Positions 11,574-21,989 of a stretch of 64,000 nucleotides of DNA are shown here, one piece after another. The DNA lies in contig NW_022985169.1 of NCBI RefSeq assembly GCF_010093535.1, positions 537,660-601,659 on the forward strand, in the 5' to 3' direction. The position numbers and the translations under genes are program-made. Each line of letters begins with the position of its first letter. Positions within the stretch are counted from its first letter, which is position 1. Source of the DNA: Lindgomyces ingoldianus (lineage: Eukaryota > Ascomycota > Dothideomycetes > Pleosporales > Lindgomycetaceae). A model generated the notes under the pieces. It saw nothing but the letters and a program-made list of their open reading frames with translations. It was not told the origin of the DNA and did not search any database.

Positions 11574-13364
11574 ACGGCGGACGATAAGCGGGTGAGGGGA
11601 CGAAACTCAAACGACATTTTTTCCCCGCACAACTACCCCTCTATACAGTACTAAAACACCTTGTAGAACATCTGTGTAGCTTTAATAACTTATTAGAAAT
11701 TATTTCCTGTTGTATAATATTATATTAGTATGCCTAGTTAGTATATAAACTACTTTTTAAATGTTATTACTTACGTATAAGGGCAGGCAGTTACCCTCTT
11801 ATTAATTTAACTCTATATTAATTAGAGCTTTACAGGCTCTTTTAAAAAGGCTTTATAATAAATTAGATTGCTATCTATCTTTATAATATATATTAAATTA
11901 ATGTTACTACTTATATAATTAAGTAGTAGTTTAAAGATTAGAATCTTTAGCGCTAGCCTTCTACTTACGTTAAAGATGCTGCTAAAAAGCGTATTTAAGT
12001 CCTATTTTTTAAAGTTAGACTTAATAATAAGGAGATACTTACTATATTATAGGCAAAGGGCTTTAATATTAGGAAATATGCTCTTATATAACTTTGCTTT
12101 AAGCTTAGTCTTTAGCGCTATATAAACAGAGTAGAAGAATAGCAAAGAGCTAATTAGCTTATATAAAGACTTATTGCTAAAGAACTTAAGAAAGGCGTTA
12201 TTAATAGATATAAGTAAGGATACCTACACACCTACTTTTAGTAGTAGGGCTATATTATTGCTAAAAATTAACTCTTCTAGGCTTATTATATAATTAACTT
12301 TAAAGCAGTTAAATAACGTAAACGTAATCTTTAACGCTACTAAGAAGAATATATTATTTTTAGTCTAAACTTTGTCTAGTTAATTAATAGATACTGTAAA
12401 CTCTGCCTGTATAGAATTAAAATATATGCCTATCTTAACGCATATTCTAGATATATTGTCTAGATATATGTAGAAATATTAGCTTTAACTGCTGTTAGCT
12501 ATACTTATTAATTTTTCTACACTTTAAAAGAAGTTTAGCTATAGCTACGCTTTGTACAATTAGACAGGGGAGTTAAGATAGTAATGCTAGCAGACGCTTA
12601 TTATAAGCTGCAGACGTTGTACAAACTAGACCTTAAGTTTTAGGACTGCTATCTATATAGCATAAGTACATTAAACTAGCGTATTAAAGTATAGTAGGGT
12701 TAGCTTTTAAAAGAGATTATCTTTTACTAGCAGGTAAGTCTTTTATACGCAGCGCTTTATATTACTTAACTTAATATAAAATTACTTTGCAAGCCTTTAT
12801 ACGCAGGGGTAGTTTTTAAAGGATAATTTAGCAGACTAGATAAGTCTATATGCAGTGTATATTTTAATTTTATAAAAAGAACTTTATAACTTTATACAAC
12901 TCTAGAATTCCTACTTTATTTAAAAGTAGCTAAATTAGCAAAACGCTGTTGTTAGAAAGCTATTTATGCTTTATTACTATCTAGGAAGCTATATCTAGAA
13001 CTAGGGCGTATCCTTTAATAGTAACTAGCTTTATATAATAAAGAAAAGCGTTAGTAAATAAGAAATTAATAAATATCTTCCTCTTAACACTCTTAACTAG
13101 TGTCTAGGTGTGCTTAAGTTTATTAGATTTAATAGTGCAACTGCAGCGCAGTCTCTTCCTGTTAAGCGTATAACACTTTATCTAAAAGTTTACCTCTACC
13201 TACAAAGACAGGCGTAATTTTATATAAAAAATTAGTTTTAGCTATAGCTTTCTTTTTTCTTAGCTTTAGTAGGTGCAAGAAGTTAGCAGGTAAGTACTTT
13301 ATATAATAAGTATTAAAAAACTAAGTAAATATAGCCTAACTTTAAAGCAGTTTAATAAGCAGAC
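11574..13364 (+). mobile_element. DNA transposon L with rve/DDE-type transposase (left part only)
   Basis: A GC-rich, little-mutated terminus starts at about 11574 (acggcggacgataagcgggt). It is followed by AT-rich RIP-type sequence with a degenerate transposase on the plus strand. The right terminus is not in the window, because chromovirus E is inserted at 13365. It appears to have inserted into the Copia A LTR. The target-site duplication and terminal repeat cannot be established from one end. Confidence 0.65.
11970..13060 (+). pseudogene. Integrase-core (rve-like DDE) transposase remnant
   Basis: The plus-strand reading shows three ordered motifs of a DDE catalytic core. At 12368-12403, N-F-V-*-L-I-N-R-Y-C-K-L is the degraded form of an 'I-D-G-x-x-K-L' motif. 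At 12558-12578, Q-L-D-R-G-V-K corresponds to 'R-S-D-R-G-V-E'. At 12673-12700, N-*-R-I-K-V corresponds to 'N-Q-R-I-E-A-W-W'. The spacing fits fungal proteins annotated as integrase core domain proteins, recalled from general knowledge and not searched. The N-terminal helical part spans about 11970-12350. Many stops are present. The superfamily assignment beyond rve/DDE is uncertain. Confidence 0.65.
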
Positions 13365-13647
13365 TGTTACAACCACTGGTTGGAGGACGTAGACCGCCAA
13401 GGCTAACCCCACGAAGAAGGAACAAAACGGGGCATCACGCGATGAACGATCACGTGACCACCTAAATCTAGTATAGTATAATTGCTAGTCTTAGCCAATG
13501 ATCGTTATAATTGTCACGGTTGAGCAACGAACGACTGCAAGACGGACAAACGCGACAATTGCAGATAGGTATATAGGCGCGGCCTCCCACTATGTGTAGA
13601 AGGCTGTGGTTATTCTTATATAAGGTAAATGCCTAGGTAGAGTAATT
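13365..13647 (+). repeat. 5' LTR of chromovirus E (at least this much)
   Basis: This is the part shared with 20128-20410. The true LTR probably continues downstream, since its 3' partner is truncated. It is GC-rich and relatively unmutated compared with the 3' LTR copy, which shows multiple C-to-T and G-to-A changes. Confidence 0.85.
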
Positions 13648-13899
13648 TACTTAATACCCTTCTTTATTAAAGCGCTAATAGCACTCTGTATCTATCTATT
13701 GCGGAGTACTAAAGTAACACTATACTTACATCTTTCCTACCCCTCCTTTCTAACCCTGTCCTAGGCTCTCTAGGACTGTACACCCCGCCTCCTATTAGAC
13801 TTAGGCAAGGAACACTCCTACTTTCCCCCCCCTTCTTTCCTTACGGGTTGTAACTGTAGCGTTACGTGACCACGTCGCGTTAAGCAGGTAAGATATTAT
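13648..13899 (+). other. Chromovirus E: end of 5' LTR and leader
   Basis: About 250 bp of fairly GC-rich, low-mutation sequence, including a C-rich run near 13825, precedes gag. It should contain the LTR end and primer-binding site, but neither can be fixed. Confidence 0.45.
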
Positions 13900-15120
13900 A
13901 ATAATAACCACCTACTACTAGTAATAATAAAACCTAGTCCTAGTAGACAGTTTCTTAATAAGGAAATGTTAGAGGCAGAACTAAAGGACCTATCTCTTAG
14001 CACTCTAATAAAAAGGGAGTTAGAGATGCAATAACAGCTGTAAGAGATAATGCAGTAAATAGTAACTTTATAAGAGGCTATAACAACTATAAACAACTAA
14101 AAGAATAATTAAATAGGCAAACTCTAAGCTATTATAAAAATAATGCAGAACATGAAGGATAAAGCAACTTATAAATAAATAAAAAAGAAAATGCAACTTC
14201 TTCTAATTACTAAGTTTACTAGAGACCTAGCTAAACTAGGAGGATTCTTTGTTAAATGCAAACTACAGGCAGCCTGCTACATAGGAGTATTTGCGACAGA
14301 GCAAGATGTGATTCTATAGATAGGAATACACCTAGCAGACGGCCTAGCCTAATAGTTTAAGGTATATGGTGACGATTAGCTCTAAAACAGTAAGGGTAAA
14401 GGACAGCTTAAAGCTAAAACAGCATAAATATTTGTAAGCGTAGACGCCTTCTAAAACGCACTAAAAGCTATATATAGAACAATAGACAAAGCAAAAGTAG
14501 CAGCACAGAAAATTATGCACCTAAAGCAGAAAGCATTAGTAAAATAATATACTATAAGGTTTAAAATCCTACAAGCGTAAGCTAAATAGGAAGATATAAA
14601 AGCACTTTATAAAGCATACTACTAAGGACTAAAGGATAAGATAAAGGACGACTTTAGCTACTAAGAATGACTAGACAACTTTAATAGCCTAATTAAGATA
14701 GTAACACGCATAGATAACTAGCTCTACACACAACAAATTAAACAGAGACGCAGAGGCCTAGCCTAATAGTAAGGACCCCTACAAAACCTGCCTAAGGACA
14801 AAGGCAACCTTGTAGACCTTAGTAAAGCAGAAAGGAACAGCACTAAGGAAGATAAGAATAAAAGAAAGCAGATCTAGACAGCAAAAAAAAGAAGCAATTT
14901 AAAGATAAAGCCTGCTTTTACTATAGAAAGAAGAGACACTTCTAGAACAACTGTTCTAATAATGTAAAAGACCTAAAGAAGGTAGGCACAACTAGCTAGA
15001 AAGCACGACTAGTAGTCTCTAAGGAGGACGCAACAACCTGCGCAACCTTAAAACACTAGATGCAGTTAGGCATGTGCTAGATATGTGGCGGAAACCACAT
15101 AAGCAAGGCATGCACGCTAA
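13900..15120 (+). pseudogene. Chromovirus E gag with zinc knuckle (disrupted)
   Basis: The plus-strand reading gives a helical N-terminus rich in Glu/Leu/Lys/Gln (about 13950-14200), a capsid-like stretch (about 14220-14720) and a basic region. It ends with a zinc knuckle at 15075-15113 reading C-*-I-C-G-G-N-H-I-S-K-A-C, so the spacing is CX2CX3HX4C, one residue shorter than usual. Stops are TAG/TAA at expected Gln/Trp positions. Confidence 0.75.
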
Positions 15121-16170
15121 ACTACTAGGAACCCTAAATCCTAAACAAAAAAGAAACTATTAAAACCCTCTAGGACGCTGCAGCGTACAAAGGATAGAAA
15201 ATAAAGGACGACATTAAATTATTTGCCTATAACGTTTTTAAAGGGAAAGAAGTCTTCTTAGTAGGCTTAGAGCAAACAGGGCTTACAGTAAATAAAATAA
15301 GAGTTAGGATAAATAGAGTTATATACTAGCTTTATAAAAAGCACACTTACTTACCTTTTATATATAATAAGGAGCATTATAACATCTGCGTAGTTAATAC
15401 TCCTAAAATGTTTAAAATAGTTAATAAAGCAGCATATAAGAACTTTAACATATAAACTCTACCTAAAAGAGAACAGTTCTTTCAGAACATAGTATATAGA
15501 CAGGAAGTACACTACATAGAAAGAGTTAAGAGCCTAAGGTATACAGAACTAGAAGAAAGAGTTACACCGCCACCACCTATAGCTATTAGAAACAAGGAAG
15601 TATAGGAAAGAAAGGAAAGGTTATAATGCATTATGTGCAGATCCTACTAGCATAAAACTAGGAACTGCTAATATAAGCACTATTACTGCAGATATGTAGA
15701 TAAGGATAAAGAACTGCTAATTTAGACTTAGCAACTGTTTATAGACAAGGAAGCCTTAATAGCGTGCAACTAACTATAGTACTAGTGCATAAACTACACG
15801 TGCAGGATACACTAGAACCTTAAACACGTTACTAGCTAGTAGCCTATAATAAAAGAACATAACAGGACAGTATAGAGGATATCCTTATACTGCTAAAACC
15901 CTAACTGCAAAACCTGTAACTAAGCATCCCTACACTATAAGAAGAGATAGTACAAATATAAGAAGAAGGAATGTACATTCTACTATTATTAGTAGAGGGC
16001 ATGCGTAGAAGTAATAGATGCCCTAGGACACTCTTATATCTAACTATTAGCGTGCGCTGACATAGAGTGCTATATTCACTTAGGACACAATGCGCAAGTA
16101 GTAGTGGCTGCTACGCACAGAACTAAAGTATTAACTATTTTAGCATCCTTTAATAAAAAGGAACTTTAAG
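15121..16170 (+). pseudogene. Chromovirus E Cys-rich linker between gag and protease
   Basis: The plus-strand reading contains a second CX2CX4HX4C knuckle at 15627-15668 (C-I-M-C-R-S-Y-*-H-K-T-R-N-C). Further Cys clusters follow around 15890-15960 (C-*-N-P-N-C-K-T-C). It then runs into the protease. Gypsy G shows a comparable Cys-rich stretch in the same place (41735-43065). The function is unknown to me. It may be a nucleic-acid-binding extension of gag-pol. Confidence 0.55.
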
Positions 16171-19100
16171 CTATAATAGACAGCAGGTGCACAGAGACTC
16201 TAATTAGCTTAAAATAGATAAAAGAAATAAAAGGAGAATTTTAGGTAAAAAAAAAGCTATTCTGAGTAAGCCTAGCAGACAGGTTACCTATAAAGTATAG
16301 GGATAAATAGATACACCTAGAAACTAAGCTAAAAAAGCTCTAGGCTAGAGCAGCTATTAAAGAGGACTAGCAGATTAGCATAGCTCTACTAGAAGCTTAG
16401 TACAACATCCTTTTAGGAAAGGACTAGCTAGAAAGAAATAACCCCTAAATTAATTAGGCTACTAGAAAGGTAACTCTAGATGCCTAAAAAATCCTGCGTA
16501 AGAAGCCTATACATAAAGAGATTAAGATCTAGGACATAAGATTATATAAAATAGGCCCCCCTACGCTGCAAAAGGACAAAGAATATAAGTTTATATAAGT
16601 ATGCAGCATAAAAAAAGAGAAAGATCCTATACTAGAAGAATACGCAGACTTCTAAGATTTATTCTAGGACAAGGAACACAGACAGGCATTGCTAAAACAC
16701 TAGCCTTAGGACTATGTAATTAAACTAGTCCCTAGGGCATGCCTTAAAACGTACAGCCTACAACTAGTTACGCAGGACTAGGCAGAGGCCCTAAGGGAAT
16801 ACATAATAGATAAAATTAGGAAGGGCTATGTCTAGCCTAGTAAGAGCCTAATTGCATTAGCTATAGTCTTTATATAAAAGAAAAACAGAAAATAGTAAAT
16901 CTACATTAACTACTAGAACGTAAACTAATAAATAATATTAGATGTAATGCCTATCCCTTTTATCTAATAGATTATAAATTGCCTATAAAGAGTTAACTAT
17001 TTTATAAAGTTTAATGTCTAGGACGGATTCTATATAATAAGGATAGTAGAAGGGGAGAAGTAAAAAACAGCATTCTAGACACTAGACAGGCTGTATAAGT
17101 ATATAGTTATGCTAATAAGACTAACTAACGCCTCTGCAACCTTTTAATAAATAATTAATAATGCACTAAACAAATATCTAGATTAATTTATAGCAGTATA
17201 CCTAGATAATGTCCTAGTCTATATAAAGGGAACTAGGGAGGAACACGTAGAACACGTGCAGAAAGTCCTTACTAAGCTAAAAGAAAAAGAACTCTTACTA
17301 CAGTAAAATAAGTGCAAATTCTTTGTACAAGAAACAGAATATTTAGGTTTTATAGTGTTAAGAACCTACTGCTAAATAGACCCTGTAAAGATCTAAGCAG
17401 TAATAGAATAGCCTAAACTAAAAAACGTAACAGATATTAGAGGATTTTTAGGACTTACTAGTTACGTAAGACAATTTGTAGAAAGGTATTTCTAGAGAGC
17501 CCTAGCACTAACTAACGCTACTGCAAAAGGGCAACTATTTAAATAGATAAGATAAATGCAAGAAGTAATAGATAACTTAAAATAAGCTATAGCTAAGGAA
17601 CTAGCTCTAGCTATGTTTAATAAAGAGAAGGAGTTAAGAATTAATACAGACGCATTAAACAGGGCGACTAGAGCCACCTACTACTAGAAGCACAGAGACA
17701 AATAGAAACTAGTAGCATACTACTTCTAGAAGCTTACAAAAGAGCAGCTAAACTATAACATACACAACAAAAAGCTTCTTACTATTATAAACGCCCTAAA
17801 ATTAGCAAAGTTTAAACTTATAAGAAAAAAGTTTACAGTCTTCTTAGACTACAAAAACTTAACAACGTTTTTTACTATAAAGAAACTGTCCCTGCAATAA
17901 GTATAATAAGTAAAAAAGCTAGCATAATTTAAGTTTACTATAAAACACATAGTAAAAAAAGATAATGCATAAGCTAACGCGCTTAGCAGGCAACTTAACT
18001 ATATAGAAGGAAAACTAGCATAGGAAGGAACGCTACTTAGAAGCACCCTAGAGGGGATAACATATAAAGGAACCCTAGAAGTACAGATCGTAGCCACAGC
18101 TAAGGCAGCAGCAAGAGAGTAGAAAGAGCTAGTACGCAACTAGCACTAGTCTCCTAGCTACAGGCACCTAGGCGTACAGAACCTTATTAACAAGTTTAAG
18201 AAAGAGTATAGGGATAAGCAGATCCCACACCTTACACAACTCTGCAGGGAAGTAGTCTAGGAATGCAACAATTGCGGACAAAACGCAAACTGCTGACACA
18301 GGCTGTACAGGCTGCTACAACCTATTAAACCCCTAGACAGACTATAGAAAATAATTACAATTAACTTTATAACAGGATTCTAGTAGTTAGAGGAACTTAG
18401 GTTGTTATAAATGTGTAACGCAATTACTATTATCTAAGATAAGGTTAGCAAGTACATGTACTATTAGGCCACTAAGAAGTTGTTAGTTACAGAGGAAATA
18501 GCATATAAACTAAACTAGCACGTAATTGCAAATTACAAACCACTAAAGGTTATTATATCTAACTAAGATAAACTTTTTACATTAAAATATTAGCAGACCT
18601 TTACTAAGAACTATAAAGTAGACGTTAGGCTTTCTACAGCCTACTACCCTAAAATAGATAGGTAAACTAAGAGGATAAATTAAACAGTCCTAGAGTACCT
18701 ACAGAAATTTGTAAACAGAGAAAAGAATAACTAAGCTAAGTAGCTACTAGCAGCCTAATTTACGTTTAACACTACAGAATTATTAGCTACTAGAGTTACA
18801 CTCTTTAAGGCTAACTACAGGTATAAAGCTAGACCCTATAAAGACAAACAAGTTAGATAACTGCTAGGCACCCCTAAGTAGGCAATTTAGTATATCTAAC
18901 ACCTCTAGGACCTCTACAAACACTTGCAGGCACAGATTAAGGAAGGCAACTAGAAGATAGTATAGTAAGCTAATAAGAAACAAACAGAAGGACCTAAATT
19001 TAAACTAGGGGACTATGTATACTTTAGCACTAAAAACCTGCGCTATGTTAGCAGACCTAGACAAAAACTAAAGGAAAAACGGATTAGTCTGTTTAGAATA

Positions 19101-19400
19101 GAAAAGGTTATAGGCCTAGTTAATTACTAGCTAGATTTCCTATAGGACTTTAGAATTAGACCTACAGTCTATGTACAGCTACTTAAGCTAGCACCTAAAG
19201 AAATTCCCCTTGCTAGAATCCTTAACTATTATGTAGAAGAGGACAAATATAAAGTAGAAAAAATTATTAAAGTAAGAGGACCTAAGAACAGGAGAGAGTA
19301 CCTAGTAAAGTAGAAGGGGTACCCTACATTAGACTGCTCCTAGGAAGCTAAGAAGAATCTAGAACATGCTCTGCAGGTTCTAAAAGATTAGAATTAAAAG
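16171..19400 (+). pseudogene. Chromovirus E pol: protease, RT, RNase H, integrase, chromodomain (disrupted)
   Basis: Protease motif at 16173-16187 reads I-I-D-S-R (D-S-G with Gly altered). RT lies at about 16800-17400 with 'K-F-N-V-W-D' or its degraded form, 'L-T-N-A-S-A-T-F', and the catalytic Y-L-D-N (from YLDD) at about 17195-17225. RNase H follows at about 17600-17960. Integrase spans about 18120-18730, with 'H-L-G-V-Q-N-L' near the zinc-binding part and 'T-A-Y-Y-P-K-I-D-R-Q-T'. A clear chromodomain lies at 19254-19386 (V-E-K-I-I-K-V...Y-L-V-K-*-K-G-Y-P). The frame is broken by many TAG/TAA codons. Confidence 0.92.
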
Positions 19401-19439
19401 TTCTAGGTAAAGCTACAAACTAACTCTAGCTAGGACTTA

Positions 19440-19935
19440 TAGGCAATAGCGTGCGCAGCAGGGGCAGAGTTAGAATTTAGAGCTAACTAATCTTAGGCAA
19501 ATTGTTTTCTTCCTTTTTAGACAATATTACTGCACTAGCTGCAACCTCTTTTCTCTTAAGAGCCTTAAGCTTAGTAATAGCTTTACTATTACTGTTAAGA
19601 TACGCCTTACGCTTCTGCTCTAGTAGGGTAGTCTACTTTTAAAAGCTTAACTCCTAGGCAGAAAAGTAAGCCTTCTTAGCTATAAGAGTAGCCCTCTTAG
19701 CGTTAAGAAGTGCCTGCTGTTCTACAGCAGCCTACAGCTACTCTCTTACTTTCTAAAAACGTAAATAAAGATTCTTCTTATCTTTTTTTAAACGCTCCTA
19801 CTTCTTGTCTAAAACAAAAAAATTATAATAAGTACTTTTAGAAGCATAGCAGACGCAGGAAGAACTAGACAAAGACGCTAAAAGACACTTAGTCTCTAAT
19901 TAGTAGTAAGGACTACACAGAGCTATAGTCTTCTA
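19440..19935 (-). pseudogene. Antisense coiled-coil frame in chromovirus E, between pol and 3' LTR
   Basis: Reading the minus strand from about 19930 to 19480 gives one coherent frame. It has a Cys-containing start (S-C-V-C-Y-A-S-K), then about 100 residues of charged heptad-like helix (E-R-L-K-K-D-K-K-N-L, A-L-L-N-A-K-R-A-T-L, T-T-L-L-E-Q-K-R-K-A-Y) and a final TAG. Internal stops are TAG at expected Gln codons, as in RIP-damaged true genes. A similar frame lies at the equivalent place in chromovirus F (20535-21631). I do not know its function. Its 3' end may overlap the end of pol. Confidence 0.6.
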
Positions 19936-20106
19936 ACTAGAGGGCAATAGGCGTAGGGCGTGATGATGTTGTTAGGAACAAAGGGCCTGCGCAGACATTA
20001 GAACATAGAAAGTAAAGGATAACAAGGGGCATGTACAATACTACAGGACTCCCTGCCAGTTTAAGTACTAAGAAAGGGAGGCACAGCAGGTAGGCGTTAG
20101 GTTAAC

Positions 20107-20127
20107 GCTAGGGGAGGGGAGAGCAGA
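20107..20127 (+). other. Polypurine tract of chromovirus E
   Basis: The purine run 'aggggaggggagagcaga' lies immediately 5' of the TGTTAC start of the 3' LTR, as expected for plus-strand priming. Confidence 0.8.
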
Positions 20128-20409
20128 TGTTACAACTACTAGTTAGAGGACGTAGACTGCTAAAGCTAACTCTATAAAGAAGGAACAAAATAAAGTATTA
20201 CGTAATAAATAATTACGTAACTACCTAAATCTAGTATAGTATAATTGCTAGTCTTAGCTAATAATTATTATAATTGTTACGGTTTAGCAACGAATAACTG
20301 TAAGACGGACGAACGCGACGATTGCAGATAGGTATATAGGCGCAGCCTCCTACTATGTGTGGAAGGCCGTAGTTATTCTTATATAAGGTAAATGCCTAGG
20401 TAGAGCAAT
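20128..20409 (+). repeat. 3' LTR of chromovirus E, truncated by F
   Basis: It matches 13365-13646 with C/T and G/A differences and is clearly more RIP-mutated than the 5' copy. Identity ends at '...gtagagcaat', where a new TGTTACAATCC terminus begins. Confidence 0.88.
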
Positions 20410-20534
20410 TGTTACAATCCTTGCTTCGTGGAAGCACTCGGGTCAATGGTATTCCTAGGGGGAGGTAGGACGGATGGTAGGGGCCAACAGCAGGGTGTAC
20501 AGTCCTACGTAAAGGCTAATGGGCTACTAGAGAG
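20410..20534 (-). repeat. Probable 3' LTR end of chromovirus F
   Basis: TGTTACAATCCTTGC starts abruptly inside the E LTR. The segment is GC-rich and almost free of RIP, as LTR tips often are here. No second copy lies in the window, so the LTR length is unknown. Confidence 0.55.
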
Positions 20535-21631
20535 ATGGAGGGAGACCAGATCGTGGTTTGCCCTATGTGCGGCAGTATAGTGGCCAGGTTAAACAGTCCT
20601 GTTAGACAGGGTTAGAGGTATATATAGTGCAAGATATATAAATAGTATTATAGCTTATTAGAAAGCTAAATGCTACTTAGTTTATGTAAAGAATAAACTA
20701 AATGTTAAACACACCTTCTAAGAGTTGTTTAATGTAGAAACTATATATATGTGCAAGGGGTGCTAAGACAAGCAGGATAAGTTTATATAAGCCTGCTAAG
20801 GAGAGCTCTATAAGCTCTCTTAGACTTGTTAGACTTATAGCCTGTTTCTCTACTAGACAACGCACTCCTCTATTACTGCAGGCAGCAGTGCTGCTTTCTT
20901 GTCCTCTAATTAGTTTACAAGCAAACCCTGCTCTAACCTAGCTAGGCTGTAGAGCACTGCTAGTAGGGTTACGCTAGTCTAACTGTAGATTATAACACGC
21001 TGCCCCTCCTCCCTAGCAGCGTCCTTGCCGCTCTGCTCACACAACTGTGTTAGTAAGGGTTTGTTTATAAAGTAGGCGCTTACCTACTAAAAAGCATTCT
21101 TTATACTTATCTTTTTTAAGCTAAATAGCTTGCTAGTCTTATTTATTCTATTATTCTTACACTACTTTATGTTTTAATCCTTTTTACTAGACAAAAATAA
21201 GACTCTACAGCGCTTACTAGTTATTAGAGTTATCTTATATGTTAACTCTATTCTTAGATAGATATGTTAAGTGTGTAAAAAAAAATAGTAAGTGCAACAC
21301 CTTTATTTTAGACACTACATAGGATTAGTTAGAGAAAAAGAGAGAGACGCTTCTTTAGAATGCTGCTGCTATAAAGGTTTATAAGTAAGAGCTTAATAAA
21401 AAAATGTTACATTAGGTCTAGAAAACTTTAGAGGCAAAGGCTAAGAAGTGTTCTAAACAGGATTATATTTAAAGGTTACTAAATCTGCTAGAGGCTTAAT
21501 GTGTAAAGTATTTAGAAGGGGACCTTTTCTCTTTAGACAAGATAAAGGCTCTTAAGGCTAAGGCAGAGAGCTGTTCCTCTCTACAGCTCTTACTAGCTAG
21601 AACTTATCTCTATAGGCTGCTGCTATCTAGT
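20535..21631 (+). pseudogene. Antisense Cys/coiled-coil frame in chromovirus F, between pol and 3' LTR
   Basis: Relative to F (minus) this frame is antisense. A plausible ATG at 20535 starts M-E-G-D-Q-I-V-V-C-P-M-C-G-S, a CX2C pair in little-mutated sequence. It continues with RIP-type stops. Near 21280-21330 it reads K-C-V-K-K-N-S-K-C-N-T-F-I-L-D in another frame, so a frameshift or intron lies between. A long coiled coil follows to 21631 (L-E-K-K-R-E-T-L-L, L-D-K-I-K-A-L-K-A-K). The Cys-then-coiled-coil layout and the 'N-F/T-F-V/I-L-D' motif resemble the antisense frame of E. The function is unknown. Confidence 0.55.
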
Positions 21632-21791
21632 TGTCAGATTGAAGCACTGTTTCTGGGCTTCCTGAGATGAATGATGGGTTTGGATATGATGTATGGGATG
21701 ATTGATTGATTGTGTTGATTTATCGATCCTTTTTCTGCTCTACTTGTGTTGCTCGGCTTTTGTTTTTCCGATCCGAGTCCCTCGCGCACTA

Positions 21792-21826
21792 GAAGGTCTC
21801 ACCTGCTTACGCAACCGAGTGGCTCG
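21792..21826 (+). repeat. Left terminal inverted repeat of the Fot1-like element
   Basis: About 35 bp. The reverse complement of the right end (23880-23914) matches except for two bases near the tip and a divergent 8-bp block in the middle. Both tips are unmutated by RIP. Confidence 0.9.
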
Positions 21827-21989
21827 TGCAACGGAAATCTCCGTGCCACTCATCACCTAAAAATAAAGCTTTAGAGCTCTATATAAATTATATCTTAGTT
21901 AATTTTCAAGTGTAGCGATTGTTGTAAGCAGGGCTATAAATCCTTATATATCTTAAAGTCTTTTAAGTAAGCTAGCCAACGCTGTTGCC

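Larger units (their letters stand above)
13365..20409 (+). mobile_element. Ty3/gypsy chromovirus E, 3' LTR interrupted
   Basis: The 5' LTR starts at 13365 (TGTTACAACC). The 3' LTR starts at 20128 and matches the 5' LTR for 283 bp until 20410, where chromovirus F begins. Plus-strand order: gag, zinc knuckle, Cys-rich linker, protease, RT, RNase H, integrase, chromodomain, then an apparent minus-strand frame, polypurine tract and LTR. No target duplication is visible, because the right part of the 3' LTR lies beyond the window. RIP stops occur throughout. Confidence 0.9.
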
